Shown: positions 41,855 through 50,484 of the stretch, one piece after another
Numbering within the stretch: position 1 is the stretch's first letter
How the letters are laid out: the number at the start of each line of letters is the position of its first letter
DNA from: Peptococcaceae bacterium
GTDB taxonomy: Bacteria > Bacillota > Peptococcia > Peptococcales > Peptococcaceae
Direction of reading: 5' to 3'
DNA length: 50,532 nucleotides
Assembly: GCA_019420345.1 (NCBI GenBank)
Contig: JAHZHI010000029.1
Coordinates: forward strand, 1 to 50,532
Made by a program: the position numbers and the translations under genes
Notes under the pieces: model-generated
Database searches by the model: none
Told to the model about the DNA's origin: nothing
What the model saw: only the letters and a program-made list of their open reading frames with translations

Positions 41855-42354
41855 TCTCGCCAGTTTTATTCTACCTGATGGCTTTCGTTGTCATCTTTGG
41901 GGCGCTCATGATGGTTGCTCATAAGAACATCCTTTACAGTGCATTGAGCATGGTATTGTGCTTTATTGGGGTTGCCGGCATTTATGCGACCTTGCAGTTA
42001 TCATTCTTTGCTGTTGTTCAGATCATGGTTTATGTCGGCGCTATCACGATCTTGACTGTGTTTGCTATTATGCTGACACGTCATGCTAATCAGGAAAACT
42101 TTGATGGCACCAACCCATTTTCCAGCACTGTAGTGGGCGCTGGTGTGGTTGCTGTAGGGATTGCGGTTGTTATGGCAATCGTTATTCGCAGCTTGAACCT
42201 TATCACACCACAGGCTCTGCCAGAAGATTGGATCCAGCAAATTGGGATCGAACTCTTTGGCACCTATGTATTGCCAGTTGAATTGGTTGCACTGCTTTTG
42301 CTCGTTGGCATGATTGGTGCAATTGTTATCGGGAAGGAGGATGATGGCCAATGA
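41851..42354 (+). CDS. nuoJ: NADH-quinone oxidoreductase subunit J
   Basis: 167 residues with five membrane helices; VVQIMVYVGAITILTVFAIMLT is the conserved bent third helix with its Tyr and Gly hinge. Starts inside the nuoI stop (ATGA) and ends inside the nuoK start (ATGA). Confidence 0.94.
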   Translation: MISPVLFYLMAFVVIFGALMMVAHKNILYSALSMVLCFIGVAGIYATLQLSFFAVVQIMVYVGAITILTVFAIMLTRHANQENFDGTNPFSSTVVGAGVVAVGIAVVMAIVIRSLNLITPQALPEDWIQQIGIELFGTYVLPVELVALLLLVGMIGAIVIGKEDDGQ

Positions 42355-42659
42355 TCGGACTCACACATTATCTGTTATTGGGCGCGTTCCTCTTTGCCAT
42401 CGGCCTCTTCAATGCCTTGGCAAAACGCAATGTCATTGCAGTTTTGATGGGTATTGAATTGATGCTGAACGCTGTCAATATCAATCTTTTGGCGTTTAAC
42501 CGTTTTGTCGGCATCAACGGTGTCAACGGCTATGCGTTTGTCTTGATTATTCTCGTTGTTGCGGCAACGGAAGTTGCCGTCGGTCTGGCGCTCATCATCA
42601 AGCATTTCCGTGAAAGCGGAAACAGCGATGTTGCGAAGATCGATTGGTTGAAATGGTAA
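42351..42659 (+). CDS. nuoK: NADH-quinone oxidoreductase subunit K
   Basis: 102 residues, three membrane helices. Buried Glu residues in VLMGIELMLNAVNINLLAF and ATEVAVGLALI are the conserved proton-path residues. ATGA overlap with nuoJ. Confidence 0.95.
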   Translation: MIGLTHYLLLGAFLFAIGLFNALAKRNVIAVLMGIELMLNAVNINLLAFNRFVGINGVNGYAFVLIILVVAATEVAVGLALIIKHFRESGNSDVAKIDWLKW

Positions 42660-42673
42660 GGGGGGTATAAATA

Positions 42674-44542
42674 ATGATACAGTATGCTTGGCTGTTGCCA
42701 TTACTGCCGCTCCTTGCTTTTGCGATTACCGGACTCTTTACCGGACGCAGTAAAAACCTGACGGTGGGTATCGTTATCGGTGTATTTGTCATCGATTTGA
42801 TCATCGCCAGTGGCATCGGCATCGAAGTTCTTGGCGGCGCTGCTACCATGAACAATCCGATCGAGTATGGTGTCGAATGGCTCGCTATTGGTAATTTCTC
42901 CATCGAGCTCGGCTTCCTCATCGATCCATTGACAGCAATGATGCTTTTCGTTGTTATGGTCGTTGCAACACTGGTTGCGATTTATTCCACCGGTTATATG
43001 CACGGAGATCCTGGAACACCTCGATTCTTCAGCTATTTGAGTTTGTTCGTATTCTCCATGCTGCTGTTGGTCGTTGCCAACAACTATTTCTTCATCTTCT
43101 TCGGTTGGGAAATGGTTGGTCTGTGCTCCTATCTGCTCATCGGTTACTACTATGATACCGACAGTGCAGCACGTGCGAGCCAAAAGGCTTTCCTCTTCAA
43201 CCGTCTCGCCGACTTCGGCTTTATGCTCGGTTTCTTCTTGATTTTCGCCACCTTTGGCACCTTCAATTTCACCGAGCTCTCTGAATTGATTCCTAACTAT
43301 GGCAATGAAGCTCTGGTTGCCCTGATGGGTATTCTGGTCTTCATCGGGCCTATCGGTAAGTCCGCGCAGTTCCCTCTGCATGTTTGGCTGCCAGATGCCA
43401 TGGAAGGTCCTACACCTGTCAGTGCCTTGATCCATGCAGCGACCATGGTTGCTGCCGGTGTTTATCTCTTGGCACGTCAGTTTGCACTTTTCTCCAGTGC
43501 AACTCTGACCATGGAAGTGATCACCTTCATTGGCGGCTTCACAGCTATTTTCGCAGCCTGCATGGCACTCGTGAACAACGATATCAAGCGCGTACTTGCT
43601 TTCTCTACGATGAGTCAGCTTGGCTACATGGTTATGGCCATTGGTCTTGGCACCATCACCGCAGCAACCTTCCATCTGGGCACGCACGCATTCTTCAAAG
43701 CGCTGCTCTTCCTTGGTGCAGGTTCTGTCATTCACTGTGTTGGTTCCAATGACATGGCAGTGATGGGCGGCCTGCGTAAGTACATGCCTGTCACCACCTG
43801 GACCTTCATCATTGGTTCGCTGGCCTTGGCTGGGATCTTCCCGTTCGCCGGCTTCTGGTCCAAGGATGAAATCATCACCACGGCGTATACCACTGGCCAC
43901 TATGGCTATTTCATCGTTGCCGAATTGGTTGCGTTCATGACGGCGTTCTATATGTTCCGTTTGATCTTCCGCACCTTCTTCGGTGAAAACCGTACGCCAC
44001 ATGGTCACCTTCATGAATCTCCAAAGGTTATGACGGTGCCACTCGTTATTCTTTCGGTATTTGCGATCTTCGCCGGTTTCGTTGGTGCGCCATTCATGCA
44101 CAATGGCTATGCATCTTATGTATTCTATGGCGAACCACATCATCCGGAAGCCAATTACTTTGTCATGCTTCTTTCTACAGTACTGGCATTGGCTGGGATT
44201 GGCCTGGCTTATCTCATGTACCATAAGAAGAGCATTGACCCAGCCAAGATCGCTAAAGCAAGCGGTCCTATCTATGGCATCCTCTCCAACCGCTTCTACA
44301 TCGACCAGATCTATCAGTGGATCTTTGATGTAATTGTCATGGGCTTCTCATATGTCTGCAAATGGTTCGATACTTACATCATCGATGGGTTCCTGGACTG
44401 CGTGGCCAACGTCACCAAATGGCTTGGTGCGAAGCTGCGTAAGACAGAAACTGGTAACATGCAGACCTATGCAGTGGTCATGTTCTTTGCGGTGATCGTG
44501 ATTGTGCTCTGGAAAGCCATGCCGATGTTAGGAGGGATGTAG
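42674..44542 (+). CDS. nuoL: NADH-quinone oxidoreductase subunit L
   Basis: 622 residues, normal length, antiporter-like subunit (Mrp/NuoL family). FGWEMVGLCSYLLIGYYY contains the functional Glu; HVWLPDAMEGPTPVSALIHAATMV contains the conserved Lys/His segment. A long C-terminal lateral helix is expected after residue 480. Pumps H+ or Na+. Confidence 0.95.
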   Translation: MIQYAWLLPLLPLLAFAITGLFTGRSKNLTVGIVIGVFVIDLIIASGIGIEVLGGAATMNNPIEYGVEWLAIGNFSIELGFLIDPLTAMMLFVVMVVATLVAIYSTGYMHGDPGTPRFFSYLSLFVFSMLLLVVANNYFFIFFGWEMVGLCSYLLIGYYYDTDSAARASQKAFLFNRLADFGFMLGFFLIFATFGTFNFTELSELIPNYGNEALVALMGILVFIGPIGKSAQFPLHVWLPDAMEGPTPVSALIHAATMVAAGVYLLARQFALFSSATLTMEVITFIGGFTAIFAACMALVNNDIKRVLAFSTMSQLGYMVMAIGLGTITAATFHLGTHAFFKALLFLGAGSVIHCVGSNDMAVMGGLRKYMPVTTWTFIIGSLALAGIFPFAGFWSKDEIITTAYTTGHYGYFIVAELVAFMTAFYMFRLIFRTFFGENRTPHGHLHESPKVMTVPLVILSVFAIFAGFVGAPFMHNGYASYVFYGEPHHPEANYFVMLLSTVLALAGIGLAYLMYHKKSIDPAKIAKASGPIYGILSNRFYIDQIYQWIFDVIVMGFSYVCKWFDTYIIDGFLDCVANVTKWLGAKLRKTETGNMQTYAVVMFFAVIVIVLWKAMPMLGGM

Positions 44543-44545
44543 TCA

Positions 44546-46084
44546 ATGAATAGTCTAGGATTTCCAATTCTGTCGCTGATTACATTGATGCCAATCCTTT
44601 GTGCCATAGTCATCTTCTTTATCCCTGGTGACAAAGTGGATACGATCAAGAAAACGGCCATCGGATTCATGGGCGTGAACCTTCTGCTCACACTCTTCAT
44701 GTTTGCGCAGTACAATGTCAGCGAAGGCGGCATGCAGTTTGTCGAAAACATTTCCTGCTCTGATTATCTCGGGATCAACTACATCATGGCAGTGGATGGG
44801 ATCAGCGCGCCGCTGATGCTTTTGACCAGTTTGATCATCTTTGCCGGGGCATGCATTTCTTATGACATGAACACCCGTACCAAAGAATTCTTCATCTTCT
44901 TGATGATCTTGGTTTGTGGGGTATATGGCGTATTTGCTTCACAAAACCTCTTGTTCTTCTACATTTTCTTCGAATTGGCTCTCGTACCAATGTACACCCT
45001 CGTTGGGGTTTGGGGTTCTGTTCGTAAAGATTACGCCGCTATGAAGCTCGTGCTGTATCTGCTCATTGGCTCCGTGTTTGTGCTTGTTGGGATCATTTCC
45101 ATGTATCTCTATGCAGGCAGCAGCGCTGGCCTTGGCTATTTGACACTCAATATGAATGAGCTGTCAACGGTTGCATATGGCACCGACTTCCAAATCTTTG
45201 CTTATGCCTTCTTGGCATTCGGGTTTGGGTTCCTCGTTAAGATGTTCCCGTTCCACACTTGGTCACCTCTTGGTTACGCTGCAGCGCCTACGGCCGTTTC
45301 CATGCTCCATGCCGGCGTTATCGTTAAGCTGGGTGCTTATGGTCTCATCCGCTGCGCAGTCAGCTTCTTCCCAGAAGGTGCTCAGTATTGGGCACCAGTC
45401 ATTGGTCTGCTTTGCATGGTCAATATCATCTATGGTGCATTTATCGCAATGGTTCAGAAAGACATGAAGCTTTTCGTTGGTTACGCTTGCGTAAGCCATA
45501 TGGGTTACATCCTCTTGGGCGTATCCACGTTGAACCTCATGAGCCTCTCTGGTGCTGTTAGCCAGATGGTCGCTCATGGTCTCATGATGGGGCTCTTCTT
45601 CAGCGTGATCGGTTACATCTACCACGAAGCTGGCACCCGTGACATCACGGCGTTTGGCGGTCTCGCTAAGCAGATGCCACGCGCAGCAGTGCTGTTCTCT
45701 TTGGCAGCATTGGCTTGCCTTGGTCTTCCTGGAATGTTCAACTTCGTGGCTGAATTCCTCATCTTCATGGGCAGCTTCACCTGCGACAAAGTCATCCTTG
45801 GTTTCATCAGCTATCGTATGATGGCCGTTGTCGCTATTTCCGGTATCGTTATCACCGCAACCTACTGCCTGCGTGCTGTGCGCATTGCGTTCATGGGTCC
45901 TCGTAATCCAAAGTGGGATCATCTCCATGACATTCATGGGATCTATCTCGTTGGACCTTGCGTGCTGGTTATCGCACTCTTTGTGTTCGGTATTTACCCA
46001 CACGGCATCGGAGCGATGATCGAATCCGGCGTTGCACCTATTGTCCAAGCAATTGAATCCAGTGTGATTGGAGGGATCTTCTAA
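44546..46084 (+). CDS. nuoM: NADH-quinone oxidoreductase subunit M
   Basis: 512 residues, antiporter-like subunit. FFIFFELALVPMYTLVG-like and FHTWSPLGYAAAPTAVSMLHAG are the conserved Glu and broken-helix segments. Its TAA overlaps the nuoN start (TAATG). GGAGGGATG lies upstream of the ATG. Confidence 0.95.
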   Translation: MNSLGFPILSLITLMPILCAIVIFFIPGDKVDTIKKTAIGFMGVNLLLTLFMFAQYNVSEGGMQFVENISCSDYLGINYIMAVDGISAPLMLLTSLIIFAGACISYDMNTRTKEFFIFLMILVCGVYGVFASQNLLFFYIFFELALVPMYTLVGVWGSVRKDYAAMKLVLYLLIGSVFVLVGIISMYLYAGSSAGLGYLTLNMNELSTVAYGTDFQIFAYAFLAFGFGFLVKMFPFHTWSPLGYAAAPTAVSMLHAGVIVKLGAYGLIRCAVSFFPEGAQYWAPVIGLLCMVNIIYGAFIAMVQKDMKLFVGYACVSHMGYILLGVSTLNLMSLSGAVSQMVAHGLMMGLFFSVIGYIYHEAGTRDITAFGGLAKQMPRAAVLFSLAALACLGLPGMFNFVAEFLIFMGSFTCDKVILGFISYRMMAVVAISGIVITATYCLRAVRIAFMGPRNPKWDHLHDIHGIYLVGPCVLVIALFVFGIYPHGIGAMIESGVAPIVQAIESSVIGGIF

Positions 46085-47523
46085 TGCTGACTTTTCAAGC
46101 GATTACAATGGAATTGTTGGTATTCATCCTTGGTTTGATCCTTCTTTTGGCAAAGCTCATTGCGAAAAAAGGGGCTGCCCTTCCATATGGCTGGATCACC
46201 GTTCTTGGCCTTGTCATTATTGGCGTGGTTGGCGTGATCTATCCGCCGGAAGTTGGCATCGTATTCAATGGCATGTACTATACCGATAGTTACAGTCTGT
46301 TCTTTAAAGAATTAATCCTCGTCTGCGCTGTGCTCATTTCCCTTTGCTCTTGCGATTATGTGAAGAAAAAAGGCCTTCGTGAAGCGGAATACTACATTTT
46401 GCTTGTCTTTGCGACACTTGGCATGATGGTATTTACCTCTGCAGGCGATCTCATTACTTTGTACGTCGGCCTTGAACTGATGACCATGAGTTTCATTGTG
46501 CTCATTGGCATGGTTCGCCGCAACGCTCTTTCAACTGAAGCCAGCATCAAATACCTTGTGCTGTCTGCACTCAGCTCGGCTGTCATGCTCTATGGTATTT
46601 CTTTGATCTATGGTTTCATGGGCACTACCGTGTTCCTGGAAATGGCTATGAACATCTATGCGTTCTCGCATACCGCGTTTATGGTGGTTGGTGTGTTGTT
46701 CTTCCTGGCAGGGTTTGCTTACAAGCTCAGTGCGGTACCGTTTCACATGTGGGCGCCAGATATCTATCAAGGCGCGCCAACACCTGTAGCAGGTTTCCTC
46801 GCTGTTGGTGCAAAGGTTGCTACTCTTGGTGTCCTTTGCCGTCTGCTGTTCAACTACTTCACCTACTTCGCAGATTCCTGGCTGTATGTGGTCATTGCTT
46901 TGGCAATGCTCTCCATCATCTTCGGGAACCTCGTTGCCATCCCACAGCGTGATGTAAAACGTATGCTTGCATACTCATCCATTGCGCAGGTTGGTTATCT
47001 GCTGCTCGCAGTGGCAGCGGCCAACACCCTTGGCATTGTGGCTATCTGCTTCTATGTGGCTGCTTACGCATTCGCTAACATCGGTGCCTTCATTGCGGCA
47101 TCCAATGTTGAAATCGCTGCCGGCACCACAGATATGAAGAAATACGCTGGCATGAGCAAGCGTTCGCCGCTTCTTGCCGCTGGGTTGTTCATCTTCATGA
47201 TTTCCCTCGGTGGTCTGCCGCCTACTGGTGGGTTTATTGGGAAGTTCATCATCTTCACATCTACCATCCAGAGTGGCTATCTGATCTTCTCCATCATTGC
47301 ACTTTTGTTCAGCATGGTATCCGTTTACTACTATCTGCGTCTCGTGCGTGAATGTTATTTCGCACCAGTGCCAGAAGATGCGGATATGACGAAGATCAAG
47401 ACACCAGTTGGCATGAAGATTGCGCTCATCATCTGCATGGTCATGAGCATTGCAATGGGCCTCTTCTTCGACCCAATGATCGAAGCGGGAGCCAATGCAC
47501 TAAGCAGCATGTTGCTGTTCTGA
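46084..47523 (+). CDS. nuoN: NADH-quinone oxidoreductase subunit N
   Basis: 479 residues, third antiporter-like subunit. Glu in LYVGLELMTMSFIVL and the segment FHMWAPDIYQGAPTPVAGFLAV are conserved. Last of the operon; no nuoE, nuoF or nuoG follows, and the strong terminator at 47553 closes the unit. Confidence 0.95.
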   Translation: MLTFQAITMELLVFILGLILLLAKLIAKKGAALPYGWITVLGLVIIGVVGVIYPPEVGIVFNGMYYTDSYSLFFKELILVCAVLISLCSCDYVKKKGLREAEYYILLVFATLGMMVFTSAGDLITLYVGLELMTMSFIVLIGMVRRNALSTEASIKYLVLSALSSAVMLYGISLIYGFMGTTVFLEMAMNIYAFSHTAFMVVGVLFFLAGFAYKLSAVPFHMWAPDIYQGAPTPVAGFLAVGAKVATLGVLCRLLFNYFTYFADSWLYVVIALAMLSIIFGNLVAIPQRDVKRMLAYSSIAQVGYLLLAVAAANTLGIVAICFYVAAYAFANIGAFIAASNVEIAAGTTDMKKYAGMSKRSPLLAAGLFIFMISLGGLPPTGGFIGKFIIFTSTIQSGYLIFSIIALLFSMVSVYYYLRLVRECYFAPVPEDADMTKIKTPVGMKIALIICMVMSIAMGLFFDPMIEAGANALSSMLLF

Positions 47524-47552
47524 TCATCGCGTCAACATCTGTTGTCGTTTCA

Positions 47553-47586
47553 ACGCGCCTGTCGTCATCGACAGGCGCGTTTTTTT
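47553..47586 (+). terminator. nuo operon terminator
   Basis: A perfect 12-bp stem ACGCGCCTGTCG / CGACAGGCGCGT with a 4-nt loop and seven Ts. Confidence 0.9.
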
Positions 47587-47606
47587 GAGAAGATGGTGCG
47601 AGGCGG

Positions 47607-47635
47607 ATGACAAGTACAGGCTTTCGTGGCACAAT
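47607..47635 (+). promoter_or_regulatory. ung promoter
   Basis: -35 ATGACA, 17-nt spacer, -10 CACAAT, 24 nt before the start codon. Confidence 0.4.
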
Positions 47636-47659
47636 AGAATACAAAGGATGTGAAGGAAT

Positions 47660-48331
47660 ATGGTTCATTTTTTGCAGAACGATTGGGCAGAAGTTTTGGA
47701 CGATGAGTTTGCCAAGCCCTACTATCAAGAACTGCGGGAATTTCTTAAACAAGCATATCGCACAGAACGCGTTTTCCCACCGATGGAAGACATCTACAAC
47801 GCGCTGCGCGTAACGAGCTATGCGGATACCAAGGTGGTTATCTTAGGACAGGACCCCTACCATGGGCCTGGACAGGCACATGGCCTGAGTTTTTCGGTGC
47901 GGCCTGGTGTGCAGCCGCCGCCATCGTTGATCAATATTTTTAAAGAGATGGAAGCAGACGTTGGTTGTGCACGTCCGAACCATGGCTGCTTGCTGGGCTG
48001 GGCAGAGCAGGGGGTGCTGCTTTTGAACACCACACTCACCGTTGCTCAAGGACGGCCAAAAAGTCATGCCGGTCATGGCTGGGAGACCTTGACCGATGCC
48101 ATCATTCAGCGCTTGAGCGAACGCCAGACACCGTTGGTGTTCATTCTCTGGGGGGCGCACGCACAAAGCAAGATGCCGCTCATCGATACAAGCCGTCACC
48201 ATATCATCAAGAGTCCGCATCCAAGCCCATTGTCGGCCAGCCGCGGTTTTTTTGGCAGCCGCCCATTCTCACGTGCCAATGCCTATCTTATTCAGGATGG
48301 GTTAGAGCCTATTGACTGGTGTAAACTTTGA
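47660..48331 (+). CDS. ung: Uracil-DNA glycosylase, family 1
   Basis: 223 residues. Water-activating loop GQDPYHG (Asp65) and leucine intercalation loop HPSPLSASRGFFG (His187) are complete, and LLLNTTLTV is conserved. Removes uracil from DNA, a repair step that pairs sensibly with the dCMP deaminase on this segment. GAAGGAA precedes the ATG. Confidence 0.96.
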   Translation: MVHFLQNDWAEVLDDEFAKPYYQELREFLKQAYRTERVFPPMEDIYNALRVTSYADTKVVILGQDPYHGPGQAHGLSFSVRPGVQPPPSLINIFKEMEADVGCARPNHGCLLGWAEQGVLLLNTTLTVAQGRPKSHAGHGWETLTDAIIQRLSERQTPLVFILWGAHAQSKMPLIDTSRHHIIKSPHPSPLSASRGFFGSRPFSRANAYLIQDGLEPIDWCKL

Positions 48332-48342
48332 GCATAAAAAAT

Positions 48343-48420
48343 AAAACCATGCGTGGAAATGTGACGTGCCTTCAGTAATTTTGGAAAAATTGTTGAAGGC
48401 AGCACAAAACGCATGGTTTT
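48343..48420. terminator. Long imperfect hairpin between ung and the alpha/beta hydrolase
   Basis: Outer stem AAAACCATGCGT / ACGCATGGTTTT (12 bp, perfect) encloses a second inverted pair, GTGCCTTCA and TGAAGGCAGCAC with AATTTT/AAAATT inside. Both flanks are T-rich on the strand reading out, so it serves both convergent genes. It is far longer and more elaborate than the other terminators in the window. Confidence 0.6.
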
Positions 48421-48437
48421 GCTGTTTAATGAACAGA

Positions 48438-49355
48438 TTAAAGCAAGGCATTGAGCCAATCCAAAATGTCTCTGAGCACCTGATCGCGGTTCGTTTCATT
48501 GAGCAATTCATGACGTGCGCCTGGGTAGAGAATGACACGCACGTCGTCGCAGCCAAGATCAAGAAAATCGTCGCGAAGGCGGATAACGCCTTTTCCGTAT
48601 TCGCCGATAGGGTCGGCATCGCCGGAAAGAATAAGCAGCGGCACGCTGGTGTCGATGGTGGCGGTGCGCCGTGGGTCGTAGTTGGTCAGCATGCCGCTGA
48701 GCATGTCATTATACGCCTGAGCCGTGAAATTGTCGCAATTGCGGGTGTCGGCGGCAAAAGCATCAGTGCGTGCTGGATCGCGGCTGAGCCAGTCGTAGCT
48801 GTTGCGGCGGGGATGACAGCGGCGATTATTGCCACCGAGAATGAGTTTGAAAAGCAATGGGCTTTTGCGGTCGGCGCCAGAAAATCTGGCGATCATGCCT
48901 GTGAAAGTCTGAGCAAATTTTACAGCCAGGCGCGGCTGTTTGCCACTGCCCATGAGGATAACACCGGAGAGCGCTGGCAGGCTGAATTGATGGCGCAGCT
49001 GACGGACCAAGAAGGAACCCATGCTGTGGCCCATCAGGAAAAGCGGTGCCTTAGGGTGTGCGGCGTGGGCAATGGTCAGCATGCGCAGGCAGTCGCTGAT
49101 TACATAGTGATTGCCGTCTGCATCAGCGAAATGACCATGCAGACTGGCTGGATGCACGCTTTCGCCATGGCCGAGGTGGTCCTGTGCATAGACGGCAATG
49201 CCCTGCGCGTTTAAGGCCTCAGCAAATGGTGCGTAGCGTCCGCTGTACTCAAGCATGCCGTGAAAGAGCACGAGCACAGCCCGTGGCTCGCTGTCCGGCA
49301 GCCAAGCGTGATAATGGATCATGGTACGGTGATCCGCAGAAGGGAAAGTTGGCAT
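48438..49355 (-). CDS. Alpha/beta hydrolase (monoacylglycerol-lipase-like)
   Basis: 305 residues from ATG 49355 (AAAGG about 10 nt upstream; an upstream TTG overlaps a -10 box). LFHGMLEYSGRY oxyanion loop, nucleophile GHSMG (Ser111), acid in LSGDADPIGEYGKG, and His in YPGARHELLNE complete the triad. The serine aminopeptidase S33/monoacylglycerol lipase type. No signal peptide, so it is cytosolic; substrate unknown. Confidence 0.9.
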   Translation of the reverse strand: MPTFPSADHRTMIHYHAWLPDSEPRAVLVLFHGMLEYSGRYAPFAEALNAQGIAVYAQDHLGHGESVHPASLHGHFADADGNHYVISDCLRMLTIAHAAHPKAPLFLMGHSMGSFLVRQLRHQFSLPALSGVILMGSGKQPRLAVKFAQTFTGMIARFSGADRKSPLLFKLILGGNNRRCHPRRNSYDWLSRDPARTDAFAADTRNCDNFTAQAYNDMLSGMLTNYDPRRTATIDTSVPLLILSGDADPIGEYGKGVIRLRDDFLDLGCDDVRVILYPGARHELLNETNRDQVLRDILDWLNALL

Positions 49356-49390
49356 GAAATCAAGACCTTTCTGTGTAGTGGAATGATTCA

Positions 49391-49396
49391 ATTATA
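49391..49396 (-). promoter_or_regulatory. -10 box for the alpha/beta hydrolase gene
   Basis: A perfect TATAAT on the minus strand 35 nt before ATG 49355; -35 weak. Confidence 0.4.
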
Positions 49397-49481
49397 GCGC
49401 AAATGGAAAGTATTAGGGCCAGAAAAGAATGACATTATAAATAGTTTTGATGGTGCGCGGACAATTTAATGCTTCTTAATA

Positions 49482-49510
49482 TGGAAACCATGCCCGCTTT
49501 TCATTATAAT
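49482..49510 (+). promoter_or_regulatory. Promoter for the formate/nitrite channel gene
   Basis: -10 TATAAT (49505-49510) with a 17-nt spacer to TGGAAA (49482-49487), 46 nt before the start codon. Confidence 0.4.
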
Positions 49511-49556
49511 AAATTACAGACGGAATAGTCAGAATCTTAAAAAAGGAGCGATGAGT

Positions 49557-50393
49557 GTGAGTCAAGGATACAACACACCAGTAGAGGTGATAGACATTCT
49601 CACCCAGAACAGCATCAATAAGGTAACTTATCCTTTTATGAAAACGCTGCTTTTGGGCATTATGGCAGGATTGATGATTTCATTTGGGGCAGATGCGGCA
49701 TTGATTGCCGGGCATGCCATTGATAATATGAGTGTGGCACGCGTGGTCAGCGGTGCGATCTTCCCTGTGGGCCTGATTTCGATTGTGCTCACTGGTTCGG
49801 AGCTCCTTACTGGAAGCTGTCTTAATGTGTTGGGAATTCCAACGGGAAAAATCGGCTTCGGGGGCGTGGTGAAAAACCTCGTTTATGTTGCCATCGCCAA
49901 TGCCATCGGTGCGGTGCTTTTGGCAGCGACGGTATATGCCATGGGACAGCTGGATTTGTCGGGTGCGCGCATGGGTGCTTATGCCATTAAAACGGCGGTT
50001 GGCAAAGTAGGGCTTGGTTTTGGGCCGGCCTTCCTAAGTGGTATTTGGTGCAACTTCCTGGTTTGCCTGGCTGTCTTTTTGGCAGCAACGGCCAAAGACA
50101 CCGTCGGCAAAGTTGCAGGCATTTTCTTCCCAATCTGGGTTTTTGTCAGCTGCGGGTTCGAGCATAGCGTGGCCAATATGTTCTATCTGCCGTTGGGATT
50201 TTTTGCCAAAGGCAACGCCGATTACGCACAAGCAGCCACCGATCTTTTTGGTATCACCGCTGCTCAGATGGATGGTTTGAATTGGTCCAGCATTCTCGTT
50301 GATAATCTTTTGCCAGTTACCCTGGGTAATGTTGTTGGCGGCAGTATCATGCTTGCTGGCTTTTACTATCTGGCACTGAAAAAAACAAAATAA
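49557..50393 (+). CDS. Formate/nitrite transporter family channel (FocA/NirC-type)
   Basis: 278 residues from GTG 49557, which lies 8 nt after AGGAG; the ATG at 49551 has a 2-nt spacing and is unlikely. Six membrane helices. LTGSELLTGSCLNVL, SGIWCNFLVCLAVFLA and CGFEHSVANMFYLPLG are the FNT signatures, the last holding the pore His. Pentameric channel moving formate, nitrite or hydrosulfide; formate is the likeliest in an anaerobe, but no pfl or nitrite gene is near. Confidence 0.92.
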   Translation: MSQGYNTPVEVIDILTQNSINKVTYPFMKTLLLGIMAGLMISFGADAALIAGHAIDNMSVARVVSGAIFPVGLISIVLTGSELLTGSCLNVLGIPTGKIGFGGVVKNLVYVAIANAIGAVLLAATVYAMGQLDLSGARMGAYAIKTAVGKVGLGFGPAFLSGIWCNFLVCLAVFLAATAKDTVGKVAGIFFPIWVFVSCGFEHSVANMFYLPLGFFAKGNADYAQAATDLFGITAAQMDGLNWSSILVDNLLPVTLGNVVGGSIMLAGFYYLALKKTK

Positions 50394-50447
50394 CGCAAGC
50401 CGCGCCGCTTTGAGCGGATGATGGCTATCAGGCATACCTTTCCTTAT

Positions 50448-50484
50448 AGACTGTTTCTGTGATTCAGAGACAGTTCTTTTTTTG
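50448..50484 (+). terminator. Terminator after the formate/nitrite channel gene
   Basis: An 11-bp stem GACTGTTTCTG / CAGAGACAGTT with G-U pairs, a 5-nt loop and seven Ts. The insertion-sequence repeat begins right after the T-run. Confidence 0.7.

Noticed and set aside
42701..44224. 507-residue open frame antisense to nuoL
   Set aside because: Mirror of a conserved membrane-protein gene; composition rich in His, Glu and Gln, as expected for the complement of hydrophobic codons.
48366..49214. 282-residue plus-strand frame opposite the alpha/beta hydrolase
   Set aside because: The hydrolase has a complete catalytic triad; the opposite frame starts inside the terminator hairpin and has no motifs.
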